DNA of 64,000 bases, taken from Sedimenticola hydrogenitrophicus (lineage in GTDB: Bacteria > Pseudomonadota > Gammaproteobacteria > Chromatiales > Chromatiaceae). The notes under the pieces were generated by a model. The model searched no databases. It was not told the DNA's origin and saw nothing but the letters and a program-made list of their open reading frames with translations. The stretch covers positions 83,620 through 147,619 of the forward strand of contig NZ_JAQGEI010000010.1 of assembly GCF_029017505.1 (NCBI RefSeq), given 5' to 3'. Every line of letters starts with the position of its first letter. Position 1 is the stretch's first letter. Below, one piece after another: positions 41,309 through 50,243 of the stretch. The position numbers were made by a program, and so were the translations under genes.

Positions 41309-41626
41309 TTAAATTGGCATATTCATCACTTCTTTATAGGCATCGACCAGTTTGTTCCTGACCTGCAGCATGGTTTCGAAAGAGAGACTGGACTTCTGCA
41401 CGGCCACCATCACCTCCGCCAGATCCACGTCTTGCTCGCCGAGTTCAAAGGCGCGCTTCAACTCGCCGGCGTGCTGCTGGGTTTCGTTTACCTGATTGAT
41501 CGACTGGCTCAGCAGATCACCGAAACTGGCGCCAACAGACTCCTCCGCTACCCCGGGCGCGGAGGCCGCCTGAGCCGACATGGTACGCATCTGGGCCAGT
41601 ATGTGATCAATATTTATCGTCGTCAT
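41309..41626 (-). CDS. fliE: Flagellar hook-basal body complex protein FliE
   Basis: FliE links the MS-ring to the rod. The 105-residue protein has the typical C-terminal region: LAEVMVAVQKSSLSFETMLQVRNKLVDAYKEVMNMPI is the family pattern, of which VRNKLVDAYKEVMNM is the core (residues about 87-101). It is the first gene of the fliEFGHIJ operon, and a sigma-54-type promoter lies just upstream. Confidence 0.96.
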   Translation of the reverse strand: MTTINIDHILAQMRTMSAQAASAPGVAEESVGASFGDLLSQSINQVNETQQHAGELKRAFELGEQDVDLAEVMVAVQKSSLSFETMLQVRNKLVDAYKEVMNMPI

Positions 41627-41666
41627 GCTCTCTATCCCGTCAAAACCAAGTCACTGAATCGGATGT

Positions 41667-41684
41667 ATGCAGAAAATGCACCAA
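41667..41684 (-). promoter_or_regulatory. Putative sigma-54 promoter of fliE
   Basis: Read on the minus strand, TTGGTGCATTTTCTGCAT contains GG and GC exactly 10 bases apart, the invariant spacing of -24/-12 promoters, with a T-rich spacer. It lies in the 60-base gap between flrC and fliE, about 41 bases before the fliE start. FlrC-type activators drive such operons in Vibrio and Pseudomonas, which supports the call. It was found by eye. Confidence 0.6.
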
Positions 41685-41686
41685 TA

Positions 41687-43030
41687 TCACCGGGGGATGG
41701 CGACACCGGCCTCCCGCAGCCGCGCGATCTTGTAACGCAGCGTGCGCTGACTGATACCCAGGCGCTCGGCGACCTCCTTTCGACTCCCCCGGTCTTCACG
41801 CAACGCATCCAGTATCATGCGCTCCTCCACGGAGCGCAGGTCGTCGCTCAGGCAGCCTTTCGCCTCCTGCTCACTGATCTCCCGAACGGGTTGCGCCATG
41901 GCGACATCCATATCAAAACAGAGGGCATCGGGCGATATTTCGGCGCCATCACAAAGAATCAGCGCCCGCTGCACTGCGTTATCCAGCTCCCTGACATTAC
42001 CCGGCCAGTGATGCTCCAGCAGCCGCTGCTCCGCCTCGGGGGAGAGTCGCGGTTCGGCGATCCGCTGCGCCTGGCAGACCCGCCGCAGCAGAAAACGCGC
42101 CAGCGGCAGGATATCCCGCGGCCGCTCGCGCAACGGCGCCAGGTGCAGGGGAAACACATTCAGACGATAGAACAGATCTTCCCGGAAGCGGCCGGCGGCG
42201 ACCTCCTCGCGAAGATTGCGATTGGTGGTCGCCAATATTCTGACATTGAGGGGAATTACCTTGCGTCCGCCGAGGCGCTCGACCTCCCGCTCCTGCAATA
42301 CCCGCAACAGCTTGGCCTGCAGCGGCAGGCTCATTTCCGAAACCTCATCCAACAGCAGGGTGCCGTCCTGGGCCTGTTCGAATTTACCCGGGGCCGAGTT
42401 GTATGCGCCGGTGTAGGCCCCCTTCTCATAACCGAACAGCATCGCCTCCAGCATGTTATCCGGTATGGCGGCGCAGTTGATCGCCACGAAGGGACCTTCA
42501 CAGCAGAGGGACTGGCGATGAATATAACGGGCAAACACCTCCTTACCGGTGCCGCTCTCACCGCCGATGGAGACTGTCGCGCTGCTTCTGGCCACCCTTC
42601 CGGCGAGATTCAGCAGTTCACGGGTGCGGATATCCTCGGCAATCACCTGTTCGCCCGCGGGCGGGATCTGCCCAATACACGCCTTTACTTTTTCCATCAG
42701 CAGGGCCGGCTCAAACGGCTTGGCCAGGTAGTCCGTGGCCCCGTTGCGCATCGCGGTGACGGCTTTTTCTATGTTGCCGAAAGCGGTCATCATCAGCACC
42801 GGCAGGCTGGGGGAACGGGTCTTGATCCTGGCCAGCAGTTCATGTCCGTCCATGGGCCGCATCTGCACATCGCTGATCACCAGACTGATCCGGTGTAAAT
42901 CCAGCGCCTTGAGCGCACTTTTCCCGTCGACCGCGGACACGACGCCATAGCCCGACAACTCCAGGGTATCGCACAGCGCATCACGCAGTGTTGCATCATC
43001 TTCAACAATTAGAACGGTTGCATCACTCAT
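41687..43030 (-). CDS. flrC: Sigma-54-dependent flagellar response regulator FlrC/FleR
   Basis: This 447-residue activator turns on middle flagellar genes after phosphorylation by FlrB. A receiver domain (VLIVEDDATLRDAL; Asp in LVISDVQMRPMDG) is followed by an AAA+ domain with Walker [13 protein letters not shown] and the sigma-54 loop GAYTGA (Tyr in place of the more common Phe). The C-terminal Fis-type helix-turn-helix ends in KEVAERLGISQRTLRYKIARL. The start at 43030 overlaps the flrB stop by 4 bases. The open frame reaches 43075. Gene order matches Pseudomonas fleSR. Confidence 0.95.
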   Translation of the reverse strand: MSDATVLIVEDDATLRDALCDTLELSGYGVVSAVDGKSALKALDLHRISLVISDVQMRPMDGHELLARIKTRSPSLPVLMMTAFGNIEKAVTAMRNGATDYLAKPFEPALLMEKVKACIGQIPPAGEQVIAEDIRTRELLNLAGRVARSSATVSIGGESGTGKEVFARYIHRQSLCCEGPFVAINCAAIPDNMLEAMLFGYEKGAYTGAYNSAPGKFEQAQDGTLLLDEVSEMSLPLQAKLLRVLQEREVERLGGRKVIPLNVRILATTNRNLREEVAAGRFREDLFYRLNVFPLHLAPLRERPRDILPLARFLLRRVCQAQRIAEPRLSPEAEQRLLEHHWPGNVRELDNAVQRALILCDGAEISPDALCFDMDVAMAQPVREISEQEAKGCLSDDLRSVEERMILDALREDRGSRKEVAERLGISQRTLRYKIARLREAGVAIPR

Positions 43031-44259
43031 GCAGGACTCCTTACAGCGGTTTTGCAATGGCGCTCTTCCGTACATTCAGCCGCGGAAACCGGCTCCCCGG
43101 AATGAACGGACGACAGCGGCAACAGGATAGAAAAACAGGTGGTTTCGCCAGGGACGCTCTCGACCGTCAGCTTTCCCTGGTGAGCCAGAACAACCGACTT
43201 CACAACGGCCAGGCCCAGGCCGGTGCCATCGGATCGGGTGGTAAAGAAGGGATCAAATATATGAGACAGGTTTGCCGCCGGTATTCCGGCACCGTTATCG
43301 GTAAACCGTAGCCGCAGGTTCTCCGCCTCGGGTTCGGCATGAATCTTCAGTTTTATGGCGCCTTCCTGCTGCAGGGCATTCAATGCGATATTCAGCAGGG
43401 CGCCGGACAAGGCCGCGGAATTGCCGTTGATCCAGGCATCCGCGACGGCCTGATAACGGCAGTCAAGGACGGCCCCATGCTCCCGACAGAGCGGCTCCAG
43501 GTTCAAGACCAGCTCCCCCATCAGCTCGGCCACCGAGAGCGGAGCCAGCTCAAACGCCCCTCCCCGGGCGAATCCGAGCATATCGTTCACCTGACTCTCC
43601 ATGTGATGCAGCCGCTCGATGCTGCGCGTGGAGAAGCGCTCGCGCTGCCGCGGGGTCAGGTCGTCACGCGACAGGTGTGCGGTGTAGAGCAGCACCGAAC
43701 TCAGCGGCGTGCGGATCTGATGGGCCAGTTGCGCCGCCATCTCACCCATGACGCTGAGGCGTTTGCGGCGGGCCATCCGCTCCTGCAGTTGGCGTGTTTC
43801 GGTAACATCCAGCAGCAGCAGGATGCGGCCACGTTCGGGCGCCAGGGGACGTTGCGTGACCGAAACCAGGCGCCCCGATGAAAGCCACTGCTCATGCCCC
43901 CGCTGGCCCGGCTTGAAATGGCGCTGGCGGATCCGCCGCCAGGCAGTGTCGAGGGCGATGCCCGGCAAGAGTTCGCTCGCCGCCGGATTGATCTGGGTGA
44001 CCCGCCCTTCACCGTCCAGCACCACGACGGCAGCCGGCAGAGTTTCCAACAGATGGGCGAGTCGGTTGGCCAGGGACTCTTTCTCCGCCAGTTGCAGCAG
44101 GCGCTCACTGCGGGCTTCCGAGAGTTCTCTGGTGAGTCGTGCTACCTGGTGCTGCAACTGGTGGTATGAGTCAACCAGTTGACCCGACACCTGGTTAAAA
44201 ACCTGGAAGGCATCTTCGAGCTGTTCACGTTGTGCAGTGTTCTGAGGTGCCATCGGCAT
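43027..44259 (-). CDS. flrB: Flagellar sensor histidine kinase FlrB/FleS
   Basis: This soluble kinase phosphorylates FlrC. From ATG 44259 the protein is 410 residues. An N-terminal coiled coil (LVDSYHQLQHQVARLTREL) and a PAS domain (LLETLPAAVVVLDGEGRVTQ) come first. The HisKA domain has the active histidine in LAHQIRTPLSSVLLYTAHL, and the ATPase domain has NIALNALQQEG, DNGAGIP and GTGLGLAVV. It lacks transmembrane helices, as expected. The open frame starts at 44304, but the first 15 residues look unlike the family. It is coupled to flrC by an ATGA overlap. Confidence 0.94.
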   Translation of the reverse strand: MPMAPQNTAQREQLEDAFQVFNQVSGQLVDSYHQLQHQVARLTRELSEARSERLLQLAEKESLANRLAHLLETLPAAVVVLDGEGRVTQINPAASELLPGIALDTAWRRIRQRHFKPGQRGHEQWLSSGRLVSVTQRPLAPERGRILLLLDVTETRQLQERMARRKRLSVMGEMAAQLAHQIRTPLSSVLLYTAHLSRDDLTPRQRERFSTRSIERLHHMESQVNDMLGFARGGAFELAPLSVAELMGELVLNLEPLCREHGAVLDCRYQAVADAWINGNSAALSGALLNIALNALQQEGAIKLKIHAEPEAENLRLRFTDNGAGIPAANLSHIFDPFFTTRSDGTGLGLAVVKSVVLAHQGKLTVESVPGETTCFSILLPLSSVHSGEPVSAAECTEERHCKTAVRSPA

Positions 44260-44310
44260 GTTCCGTATTTTGACGCTTGCGGGGGCAAAACAGGCCCTCC
44301 GCAATTAGTT

Positions 44311-44327
44311 AACAAAATACATGCCAA
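44311..44327 (-). promoter_or_regulatory. Putative sigma-54 promoter of flrBC
   Basis: On the minus strand TTGGCATGTATTTTGTT matches the -24 (TGGCAT) and -12 (TTGT) elements with the right spacing; the final C of the -12 GC pair is T. It lies between fleQ and flrB, in AT-rich sequence, as expected for a FleQ-activated operon. It was found by eye. Confidence 0.6.
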
Positions 44328-44378
44328 TTTTATTTATGCTTTGCAATCAATGAGTTGTTTTTTATTTGGAGGGTGACG

Positions 44379-45827
44379 TCAAATACCCGTCGTTTCATGG
44401 GTGCGCTGAAGGCCGAATTTGCGCAACTTCTCGACCAGGGTGGTTCGGCGCATATTGAGCCGCTTGGCCGCATGGGCGACCACGCCATCAGACTCATCCA
44501 GTGCCTGGCGGATCAGATTCAGCTCCAGATTACTGAGGTGGTTCTTCAGGTCTATCCCTTCAAGCGGCAAGCGCGGCACACTCTCGACCACACCGGGTTC
44601 CGTTCCCAACGTCGTGATCTCGGGAAGCTCGCCCATGGATTCAGCCGTCGCCATCCCCACCCGGAACTTCTCCGGCAGTTCCTTGACGTCGACAACCCCG
44701 TAGGGGTAGAGAATGGCCAGTCGCTCGATCAGATTTGCCAGCTCCCGCACATTCCCCGGCCACTTGAACTGGGTCAACGCCATCACCGCCGCCGGCGTCA
44801 GGCGCACCGATCCGCGCTTCTCCTTCTCGATCCGCGCCACCAGATCGTTGACCAGTACCGGGATGTCGTCCCGCCGTTCCCGTAGCGGAGGCATTTCGAT
44901 GGGGAACACATTGAGCCGATAGTAGAGGTCCTCGCGGAACCGGTTCTCCTTGATCGCCTCGTCCAGGTTGCGGTGCGTGGCGGCGATGATCCTGACGTTG
45001 CAGTGGACGGTTTTGTTGCTGCCGACACGCTCGAATGAACGCTCTTGCAATACCCGCAGCAACTTGACCTGCATCGGCATGCTCATATCGCCGATCTCAT
45101 CCAGGAACAAGGTACCGCCGTCGGCCATCTCAAAACGGCCCTGCCGGGCATTGATGGCACCGGTGAAGGCGCCCTTTTCATGGCCGAACAGTTCGCTTTC
45201 CAGGAGATCGGCCGGTATGGCGCCGCAATTTACCGGGACGAAAGGCTTACCGCGGCGCGAGGAGTTGTAGTGGAGTTTCCTGGCCACCACCTCTTTTCCC
45301 GTGCCGGACTCACCCAGCACCAGGACCGTGGCCTCGGTATCGGCCACCTGTTCGATCATTTTATTGATCTGCCGGGTGGCCCGGCTGTTACCGGAGAGGC
45401 TGCGAAACAGTTCCAATGGCCGCTGGCCGCTGGTGCGGGTCCGACAGCTCTCCTGAAACAGCTGTGCCTTATACAGCAAGCCGATCAACTCTTCATACTG
45501 GGTGGGAATGGTGAGCGCGCCGAGACAGGGAGATTCCGCCGGGGCACCGGGGGTGGCCTCGTCTTTACTGAGAAGCTGCAGCAGCGCTATGTCGCCGGCG
45601 TCCGCCTTGATCACATCGATCAACTGCCGTTTCTCTTCATCGGAGAAATCGGGACCGAGCAGTACGGAGATGCACTTATCCTTGTCCCGGTCGGCAAGCC
45701 GCTGTTTCAGCGAGGCCACATCACCGAGCATCTCCAGCTCATAATCAATAAAATGGAATATGACCCGAAGGTAATCGAGTCGCTCCTGATTACGATCCAG
45801 CAGTAGCACGCAACCGTTGTGCAACAT
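44379..45827 (-). CDS. fleQ: Sigma-54-dependent flagellar master regulator FleQ/FlrA
   Basis: FleQ is the top activator of flagellar genes and in relatives binds cyclic di-GMP. The protein (482 residues from ATG 45827) has a receiver-like N-terminal domain without a usable phospho-acceptor, a AAA+ domain with Walker [15 protein letters not shown] and the loop [15 protein letters not shown], and a C-terminal Fis-type domain ([21 protein letters not shown]). I prefer ATG 45827, because FleQ proteins begin just before the LLLDRN strand and GAGG lies 8 bases upstream. ATG 45857 is the alternative. It precedes flrBC in the same direction. Confidence 0.94.
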   Translation of the reverse strand: MLHNGCVLLLDRNQERLDYLRVIFHFIDYELEMLGDVASLKQRLADRDKDKCISVLLGPDFSDEEKRQLIDVIKADAGDIALLQLLSKDEATPGAPAESPCLGALTIPTQYEELIGLLYKAQLFQESCRTRTSGQRPLELFRSLSGNSRATRQINKMIEQVADTEATVLVLGESGTGKEVVARKLHYNSSRRGKPFVPVNCGAIPADLLESELFGHEKGAFTGAINARQGRFEMADGGTLFLDEIGDMSMPMQVKLLRVLQERSFERVGSNKTVHCNVRIIAATHRNLDEAIKENRFREDLYYRLNVFPIEMPPLRERRDDIPVLVNDLVARIEKEKRGSVRLTPAAVMALTQFKWPGNVRELANLIERLAILYPYGVVDVKELPEKFRVGMATAESMGELPEITTLGTEPGVVESVPRLPLEGIDLKNHLSNLELNLIRQALDESDGVVAHAAKRLNMRRTTLVEKLRKFGLQRTHETTGI

Positions 45828-45871
45828 TTCCAAGGCCTCTAACAGTTTACTTCCCATTACCCAAATCCCCA

Positions 45872-46033
45872 GGAGTCTGTCGGACTTAACGCTGATCTAC
45901 TGCGGAAAAGCCGGATTTGGCCATATTTTCCGATCTTTCTCGTTTAATAGGTCCACTATTTGCCTCGAAAGATCGAAAAATCTGGCTCAAATCGGCTTCC
46001 CCTCGCTACGATCGGTCAAGCCCGACAGACTCC
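45872..46033. repeat. Palindromic element family D (162 bp) upstream of fleQ
   Basis: GGAGTCTGTCGG (45872-45883) is mirrored by CCGACAGACTCC (46022-46033). The interior also mirrors itself (CCGATCTTTC against GAAAGATCG). The same terminus appears alone near 5994 and near 31615. It lies only 15-45 bases from the fleQ start, so it either contains or separates its promoter. Confidence 0.75.
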
Positions 46034-46276
46034 CGGCCATCGAGAAAACCACACTGTTATGATAAATCCACATGAGGCAGGGAGTTAACCAGCTTATAGT
46101 GCAATTGTCAAAATATTGTCGTCTATCAATCTGCTGGCACTGCGTAGAAATCATGGATAAATATTTGTTTTGTTACAGTACATTAGGATATGTTTTTAAT
46201 TAATACATGTAGATAAGATATATTATGCATTGTATTTTATACTTATTTTACGTCAGCTCAACCATTATCATTCGGG
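46034..46276. other. AT-rich gap between family D element and PilZ-like gene
   Basis: This stretch is far more AT-rich than its surroundings, with runs such as TATTTGTTTTGTTACAG and TTTTTAATTAATACATG. It lies upstream of fleQ and downstream of the PilZ-like gene. It could be the original fleQ regulatory region, pushed away by the palindromic element. No reading frame or hairpin terminator is clear. Confidence 0.4.
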
Positions 46277-46891
46277 TCATTCCAACCGTTTACCGGCCTT
46301 CCGCTGCGCAATCATGCGCCTATGCTGACGGAAAATGAGTTTCGCCAGAAGATCCTGGACCGGTTCACCCAGCGCCTCAAAAGCAACCGTTATCCGGGAT
46401 GACCCGGCAACGCCGGCAACCTCCGTCACCCGTGCGGGCAACCTGAGCGGCTGGGCAAGACGGGAATCGATATAGAGCGAGAGCCAGAGCCGATCCCCCA
46501 ACTCCGGCAGGCGATCGTTAGCGCTGCTCCAGGAGGCGCCCTTCAGCCAGAGCTCCACCGTCGCCGCGACCGCCGGGGATTGCTCCTGCCGCGACAGGGT
46601 GGAAACCATATCCAGCAGCAGGTCCAGTTTGGCCTCAACCCGGGCAAGATCGGCCACCACGCGATCCCCCGACTCGTCAGCGTGTTCGTGGTGAAGATCC
46701 TGCGAGAACAGCAGGGTACGCAGCAGTCGTTCGTTTTTTTCATCCTCGGCAGGGCGGTCGGATGCCACATCATCCGTCCGCGCCTCCCAGTTGAGCAGCA
46801 TGGTGCCGCGGAATGTCAGCCCCCTGGAATCATGATCAGCCTGTCGATCTCGCACGCTTCCCCCATTTGCCTTGTCCGCTTCAGTCCGCAT
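46277..46891 (-). CDS. Atypical PilZ-like domain protein
   Basis: From ATG 46891 the protein is 204 residues. It has a polar N-terminus, a helical segment (VVADLARVEAKLDLLLDMVSTL) and a C-terminal beta-rich region (ELWLKGASWSS, LPELGDRLWLSLYID, LPARVTEV, SRITVAFEAL). It ends with a helix, DLLAKLIFRQHRRMIAQRK. This order fits the PilZ-like domain proteins found next to fleQ in gammaproteobacteria. The canonical RxxxR and D/NxSxxG motifs are absent, so c-di-GMP binding is uncertain. The frame opens at 46948. Confidence 0.65.
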   Translation of the reverse strand: MRTEADKANGGSVRDRQADHDSRGLTFRGTMLLNWEARTDDVASDRPAEDEKNERLLRTLLFSQDLHHEHADESGDRVVADLARVEAKLDLLLDMVSTLSRQEQSPAVAATVELWLKGASWSSANDRLPELGDRLWLSLYIDSRLAQPLRLPARVTEVAGVAGSSRITVAFEALGEPVQDLLAKLIFRQHRRMIAQRKAGKRLE

Positions 46892-47004
46892 AGAACAGCG
46901 CAATGACCGGCCTGCACCTAGTCTACACAGATTGGCTCGGCTTGACATCGCCTATCAGGCGGCTTAGAAAGAACCCTCACTTTATAATATAGAAGGCTCG
47001 ACTT

Positions 47005-48276
47005 TTGAGTGACATCTCAACCGGTGTGCTGTTCGGCATACTCCTCGTCCTGATCCTGTTATCGGCTTTCTTTTCAGGATCGGAAACGGCCCTCATGACA
47101 CTCAACCGCTACCGTCTGCGCCATCTCTCCAAGATCGGGCATCATGGCGCGATACGGGCAAGTAAACTGCTGGAGCGACCCGACAGACTGATTGGCCTGA
47201 TTCTGCTGGGAAACAACTTTGTCAACATCATGGCCTCCTCACTGGCGACCGTGATCGCGCTGCGTCTAGGCGGCGAAGCGGCGATAGCCGTAGCCGCTTT
47301 TCTGCTGACCCTGGTGATTCTGATATTCGCCGAGGTCGCCCCGAAAACCCTGGCGGCGCTGAAACCGGAGCGGCTGGCGTTTCCGGCGGCCTTTGTCTAT
47401 ACCCCCCTGCTGAAACTGCTCTACCCGCTGGTCTGGGTGGTCAACAGCATCGCCAACATGATCCTGCGTTTTCTGAGCGTCTCGCCGGAGGATATGGATG
47501 ACCAGTTTCTCAGCAAGGAGGAGTTGAGAACCGTGGTGATCGAAGCCGGTGCCATGATCCCCAAACGCCACCAGAAGATGCTCCTGAGCATTCTTGATCT
47601 GGAAAAAATGGTGGTGGAGGACATCATGATTCCCCGCAACGAGGTGGATGGCATCGATCTGGAGGAGCCGATCGAGGAGATCGTCAAGCATCTGCAGAAC
47701 AGCGCCTATACCCGCTTGCCTGTGTTTGACGGCGGCATTGATTATATCGTCGGCACCATTCATGTCCGAAAGGCGATGCACGCCCTCACCCAAGGGGAAC
47801 TGACCCATGAGGTGATTCGGGAGATCTGTGACCCGGCCTATTTCATCCCCGAAGGCACCCCGTTGAACCGGCAGCTGATCAATTTCCAACGCAAGAAGCA
47901 GCGCATCGGCATGATCGTGGACGAGTACGGCGACCTGCTCGGCCTGGTCACTCTGGTTGATCTACTGGAGGAGATCGTCGGTGAGTTCAGTACCGATCCG
48001 GCGGACAGCGTCCAGGAGGTTCAGCCCCAGGAAGACGGCAGCTTCCTGGTCTCCGGCAGCGCCAATGTCAAAGAGCTGGTGCGCACCTATCACTGGGATC
48101 TGCCGGTTGACGGTCCGCGGACGATCAGCGGCCTGATTATCGAGTATATGGAAACCATACCGGAACCGGGCACCAGCCTGTTACTGGCCGGTTATCCGGT
48201 GGAGATCCTGCAGATCAAGGACAATATGGTGCGCATGGTCCGGATCCAGACACAAAAACATCCGTCCGAAGCCTGA
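47005..48276 (+). CDS. CNNM/CorC-family (HlyC/CorC) membrane protein with CBS domains
   Basis: The 423-residue protein has an N-terminal DUF21 (CNNM) membrane domain with about four helices (LLVLILLSAFFSGSETALMTLNRYRL; FLLTLVILIFAEVAPKTLAAL). A pair of CBS domains follows (VEDIMIPRNEVDGIDLEEPI; IGMIVDEYGDLLGLVTLVDLLEEIVGE), and then a C-terminal CorC/HlyC domain. Family members are linked to magnesium or cobalt transport. The start is TTG 47005. It resembles E. coli YfjD/CorB. It stands alone here. Confidence 0.93.
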   Translation: MSDISTGVLFGILLVLILLSAFFSGSETALMTLNRYRLRHLSKIGHHGAIRASKLLERPDRLIGLILLGNNFVNIMASSLATVIALRLGGEAAIAVAAFLLTLVILIFAEVAPKTLAALKPERLAFPAAFVYTPLLKLLYPLVWVVNSIANMILRFLSVSPEDMDDQFLSKEELRTVVIEAGAMIPKRHQKMLLSILDLEKMVVEDIMIPRNEVDGIDLEEPIEEIVKHLQNSAYTRLPVFDGGIDYIVGTIHVRKAMHALTQGELTHEVIREICDPAYFIPEGTPLNRQLINFQRKKQRIGMIVDEYGDLLGLVTLVDLLEEIVGEFSTDPADSVQEVQPQEDGSFLVSGSANVKELVRTYHWDLPVDGPRTISGLIIEYMETIPEPGTSLLLAGYPVEILQIKDNMVRMVRIQTQKHPSEA

Positions 48277-48320
48277 ATGACAAACCTGGCATCGCCTTCA
48301 CCCAATACCCTATGGACGCA

Positions 48321-48600
48321 TGGCACTAAGTTAAGGCAGGAGTCCATTTTTTCGTCATTCCATCCTTAGGTCCGTAACCGGTGCATCCCTGCACCACTTC
48401 TCCGGCGCAGGCCGGACAAAAGCGCGAAGCGCGTTGAACGACTGAAAGTCGGCCCGAAGGGTGAGCGAAGCGAATCATCCATGAATTCACTGCGGATGCG
48501 GGTTCTGGATGCCATCCTTAGGTCCGTAAACGGTGCATCCCTGCACCACTCCTCCGGCATTCGCCGGGATGACGGGGGCTCTGGGCTTAACTTAGTGCCA
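48321..48600. repeat. MITE-like element family A, copy 2 (280 bp)
   Basis: TGGCACTAAGTTAAG (48321-48335) is mirrored by CTTAACTTAGTGCCA (48586-48600). Its core from about 48355 to 48475 matches 13251-13372 nearly base for base. A second partial unit, from GCCATCCTTAGGTCCGTAA at 48511 on, makes this copy longer. It fills most of the 519-base gap between the CorC-family gene and the FHA gene. The remaining 195 bases upstream of the FHA gene hold no clear feature. Confidence 0.85.
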
Positions 48601-48795
48601 TTCCCCTATGGACGGATTCGCGATTGTACCGGGGTTTACTGAAAAACAGCCGGAATCGAATAACTTGTCAAGCACGACGGTGACTTACGTGATTTAATTC
48701 ACATCAGCAGCTTCAGTCTGCTGATCGCCGGTCGCTAAGCAGTGTAGCCAATAGGTAGTTTTCACACCGACAATCATAGTAACAAAACGACTGCC

Positions 48796-49473
48796 ATGCC
48801 CAAGTTGACCTTATGTTTTAAAGGACGCTTCATCGGACTGCACAATCTGAGCGCGTCGGCCGTCACCATTGGCCGGGCGCCGGATGCGGGAATCCACATC
48901 GACAGTCTGGCGGTTGCGGAGCGACACGCTTTGCTGACCCTGGAACAGGAGCAGTGTCATGTTTCACCCATCGACAACCACGAGGTCCGGGTAAACCGCC
49001 GCCCGGTTAACGAGCCGACCCTGCTATGCCACGGTGACATTATCCAGATCGGCAAACATGAACTCATCTTCGCCGACGACACCACGGGTCTGAACCCCGC
49101 GCTGACGCAAAACCTGCGCTCCATCGGCCAGCCGCAAGACAGACCGGACAAGGACACCCTGGACCAACTGATCAGCAGCATTGACACACTACCCAGCGGA
49201 ACCATTCAGATCCAGAGTGGCCGGCACCTGGGAAAGATCATTCCATTACAGCGCGGGCTGACCCGACTCGGGTTCACCGGCAATGAGTGCGCAGTCATTG
49301 CCCACCGTGACGACGGGTACTATATCTCCCATCTGGAGGGTGATAACCCACCCCAGGTGAACAACCAGTCCATCGGCGACAGCAGCGTGCGCCTGCAGGA
49401 GGGCGATGAGATTCTACTGGGCGGCATCCGCATGCGCTTTCATGACCGGATTGAACAGTCTGCCGCCATCTAA
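48796..49473 (+). CDS. FHA-domain protein
   Basis: The 225-residue protein has an N-terminal forkhead-associated domain (about residues 1-92). The phosphothreonine-binding loops are VTIGRAPDAGIHIDS and AVAERHALL (with the usual serine of the SxxH motif replaced: A-E-R-H), and NRRPVNE follows. A second, weaker FHA-like fold spans about residues 135-220 (IIPLQRGLTRLGFTG; NNQSIGDSSVRLQEGDEILL). It has no membrane segment. FHA proteins bind phosphorylated partners; no Ser/Thr kinase is nearby. It lies 30 bases before a PilZ gene and may share its transcript. Confidence 0.85.
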   Translation: MPKLTLCFKGRFIGLHNLSASAVTIGRAPDAGIHIDSLAVAERHALLTLEQEQCHVSPIDNHEVRVNRRPVNEPTLLCHGDIIQIGKHELIFADDTTGLNPALTQNLRSIGQPQDRPDKDTLDQLISSIDTLPSGTIQIQSGRHLGKIIPLQRGLTRLGFTGNECAVIAHRDDGYYISHLEGDNPPQVNNQSIGDSSVRLQEGDEILLGGIRMRFHDRIEQSAAI

Positions 49474-49503
49474 TTAACCGAGCCATCAACCACCGGTATC
49501 GCC

Positions 49504-49869
49504 ATGATCACCACAGACCAGGATGAACGACGTAACTTTCAGCGCATACTGTTCGACGCCCCGGTAACCGTCCGCCTGGACGGCAGCCTGTTCCAGTGCA
49601 AGATGATCGACATCTCCCTGAACGGCGCCCTGCTGGAGAAGCCCCGGGACTTCAATGGAAAATCCGGACATACGGTATTCCTCAACATCCGTCTCGGTGA
49701 AGAGATCTCTATCGACATGGAGGCGCGGATCGCCCACCTGGAGGGGGTATACCTGGGGGTGCACTGCATCCATATCGACATGGAGAGCATCAGCCATCTG
49801 CGCCGGCTGGTGGAACTGAATCTGGGTGACACCGCGCTGCTGGAGCGGGAGCTCTCCGCGCTAGGTTAA
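49504..49869 (+). CDS. PilZ-domain protein (cyclic di-GMP receptor)
   Basis: This 121-residue protein is a complete single PilZ domain. RRNFQR (R-x3-R, residues 9-14) and DISLNG (DxSxxG, residues 36-41) are intact, so c-di-GMP binding is likely. It follows the FHA gene with only a 30-base gap. It could act on motility or surface attachment through an unknown partner. Confidence 0.9.
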   Translation: MITTDQDERRNFQRILFDAPVTVRLDGSLFQCKMIDISLNGALLEKPRDFNGKSGHTVFLNIRLGEEISIDMEARIAHLEGVYLGVHCIHIDMESISHLRRLVELNLGDTALLERELSALG

Positions 49870-49936
49870 CCGCGACCGCGCCAGCCAGGGAGTTCCTGAC
49901 GTACGTACGGATCTTCTAACACCGAACCAGCCCGTA

Positions 49937-50095
49937 GGGCTCGCGCAAGAATAATTTCGCACTACCGAGGGCGTAACTGGGCCACGCTGGCAAGGCACGC
50001 TTTGTAGGCAATGGCCGTTCCCTTGCCAAAAAGCGTAACGCCGCCAGCGGGGTCCAGTTGCGACCGAATACCGAAACTTATTTTTGCGCGAGCCC
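49937..50095. repeat. MITE-like element family B, copy 2 (159 bp)
   Basis: This copy has the same ends (GGGCTCGCGCAAGAATAA and TTTTTGCGCGAGCCC) and the same length as the element at 30487-30645, and the two align without visible gaps. Together with 150 bases of plain sequence it fills the 374-base gap between the PilZ gene and radA. Confidence 0.88.
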
Positions 50096-50243
50096 TTAGG
50101 ATGCGGTGAGTGAAACGAACCGCATCAGGACGCTTGCACCGTTTCCAGCGATGGCTGGTGCGGTTCGCAAGCTCACCGGCACCCTACATCCGAAAGGTCG
50201 CCATCTCCCGGCGCGAATTCAGAACAATGGTGTAATACTCCCT

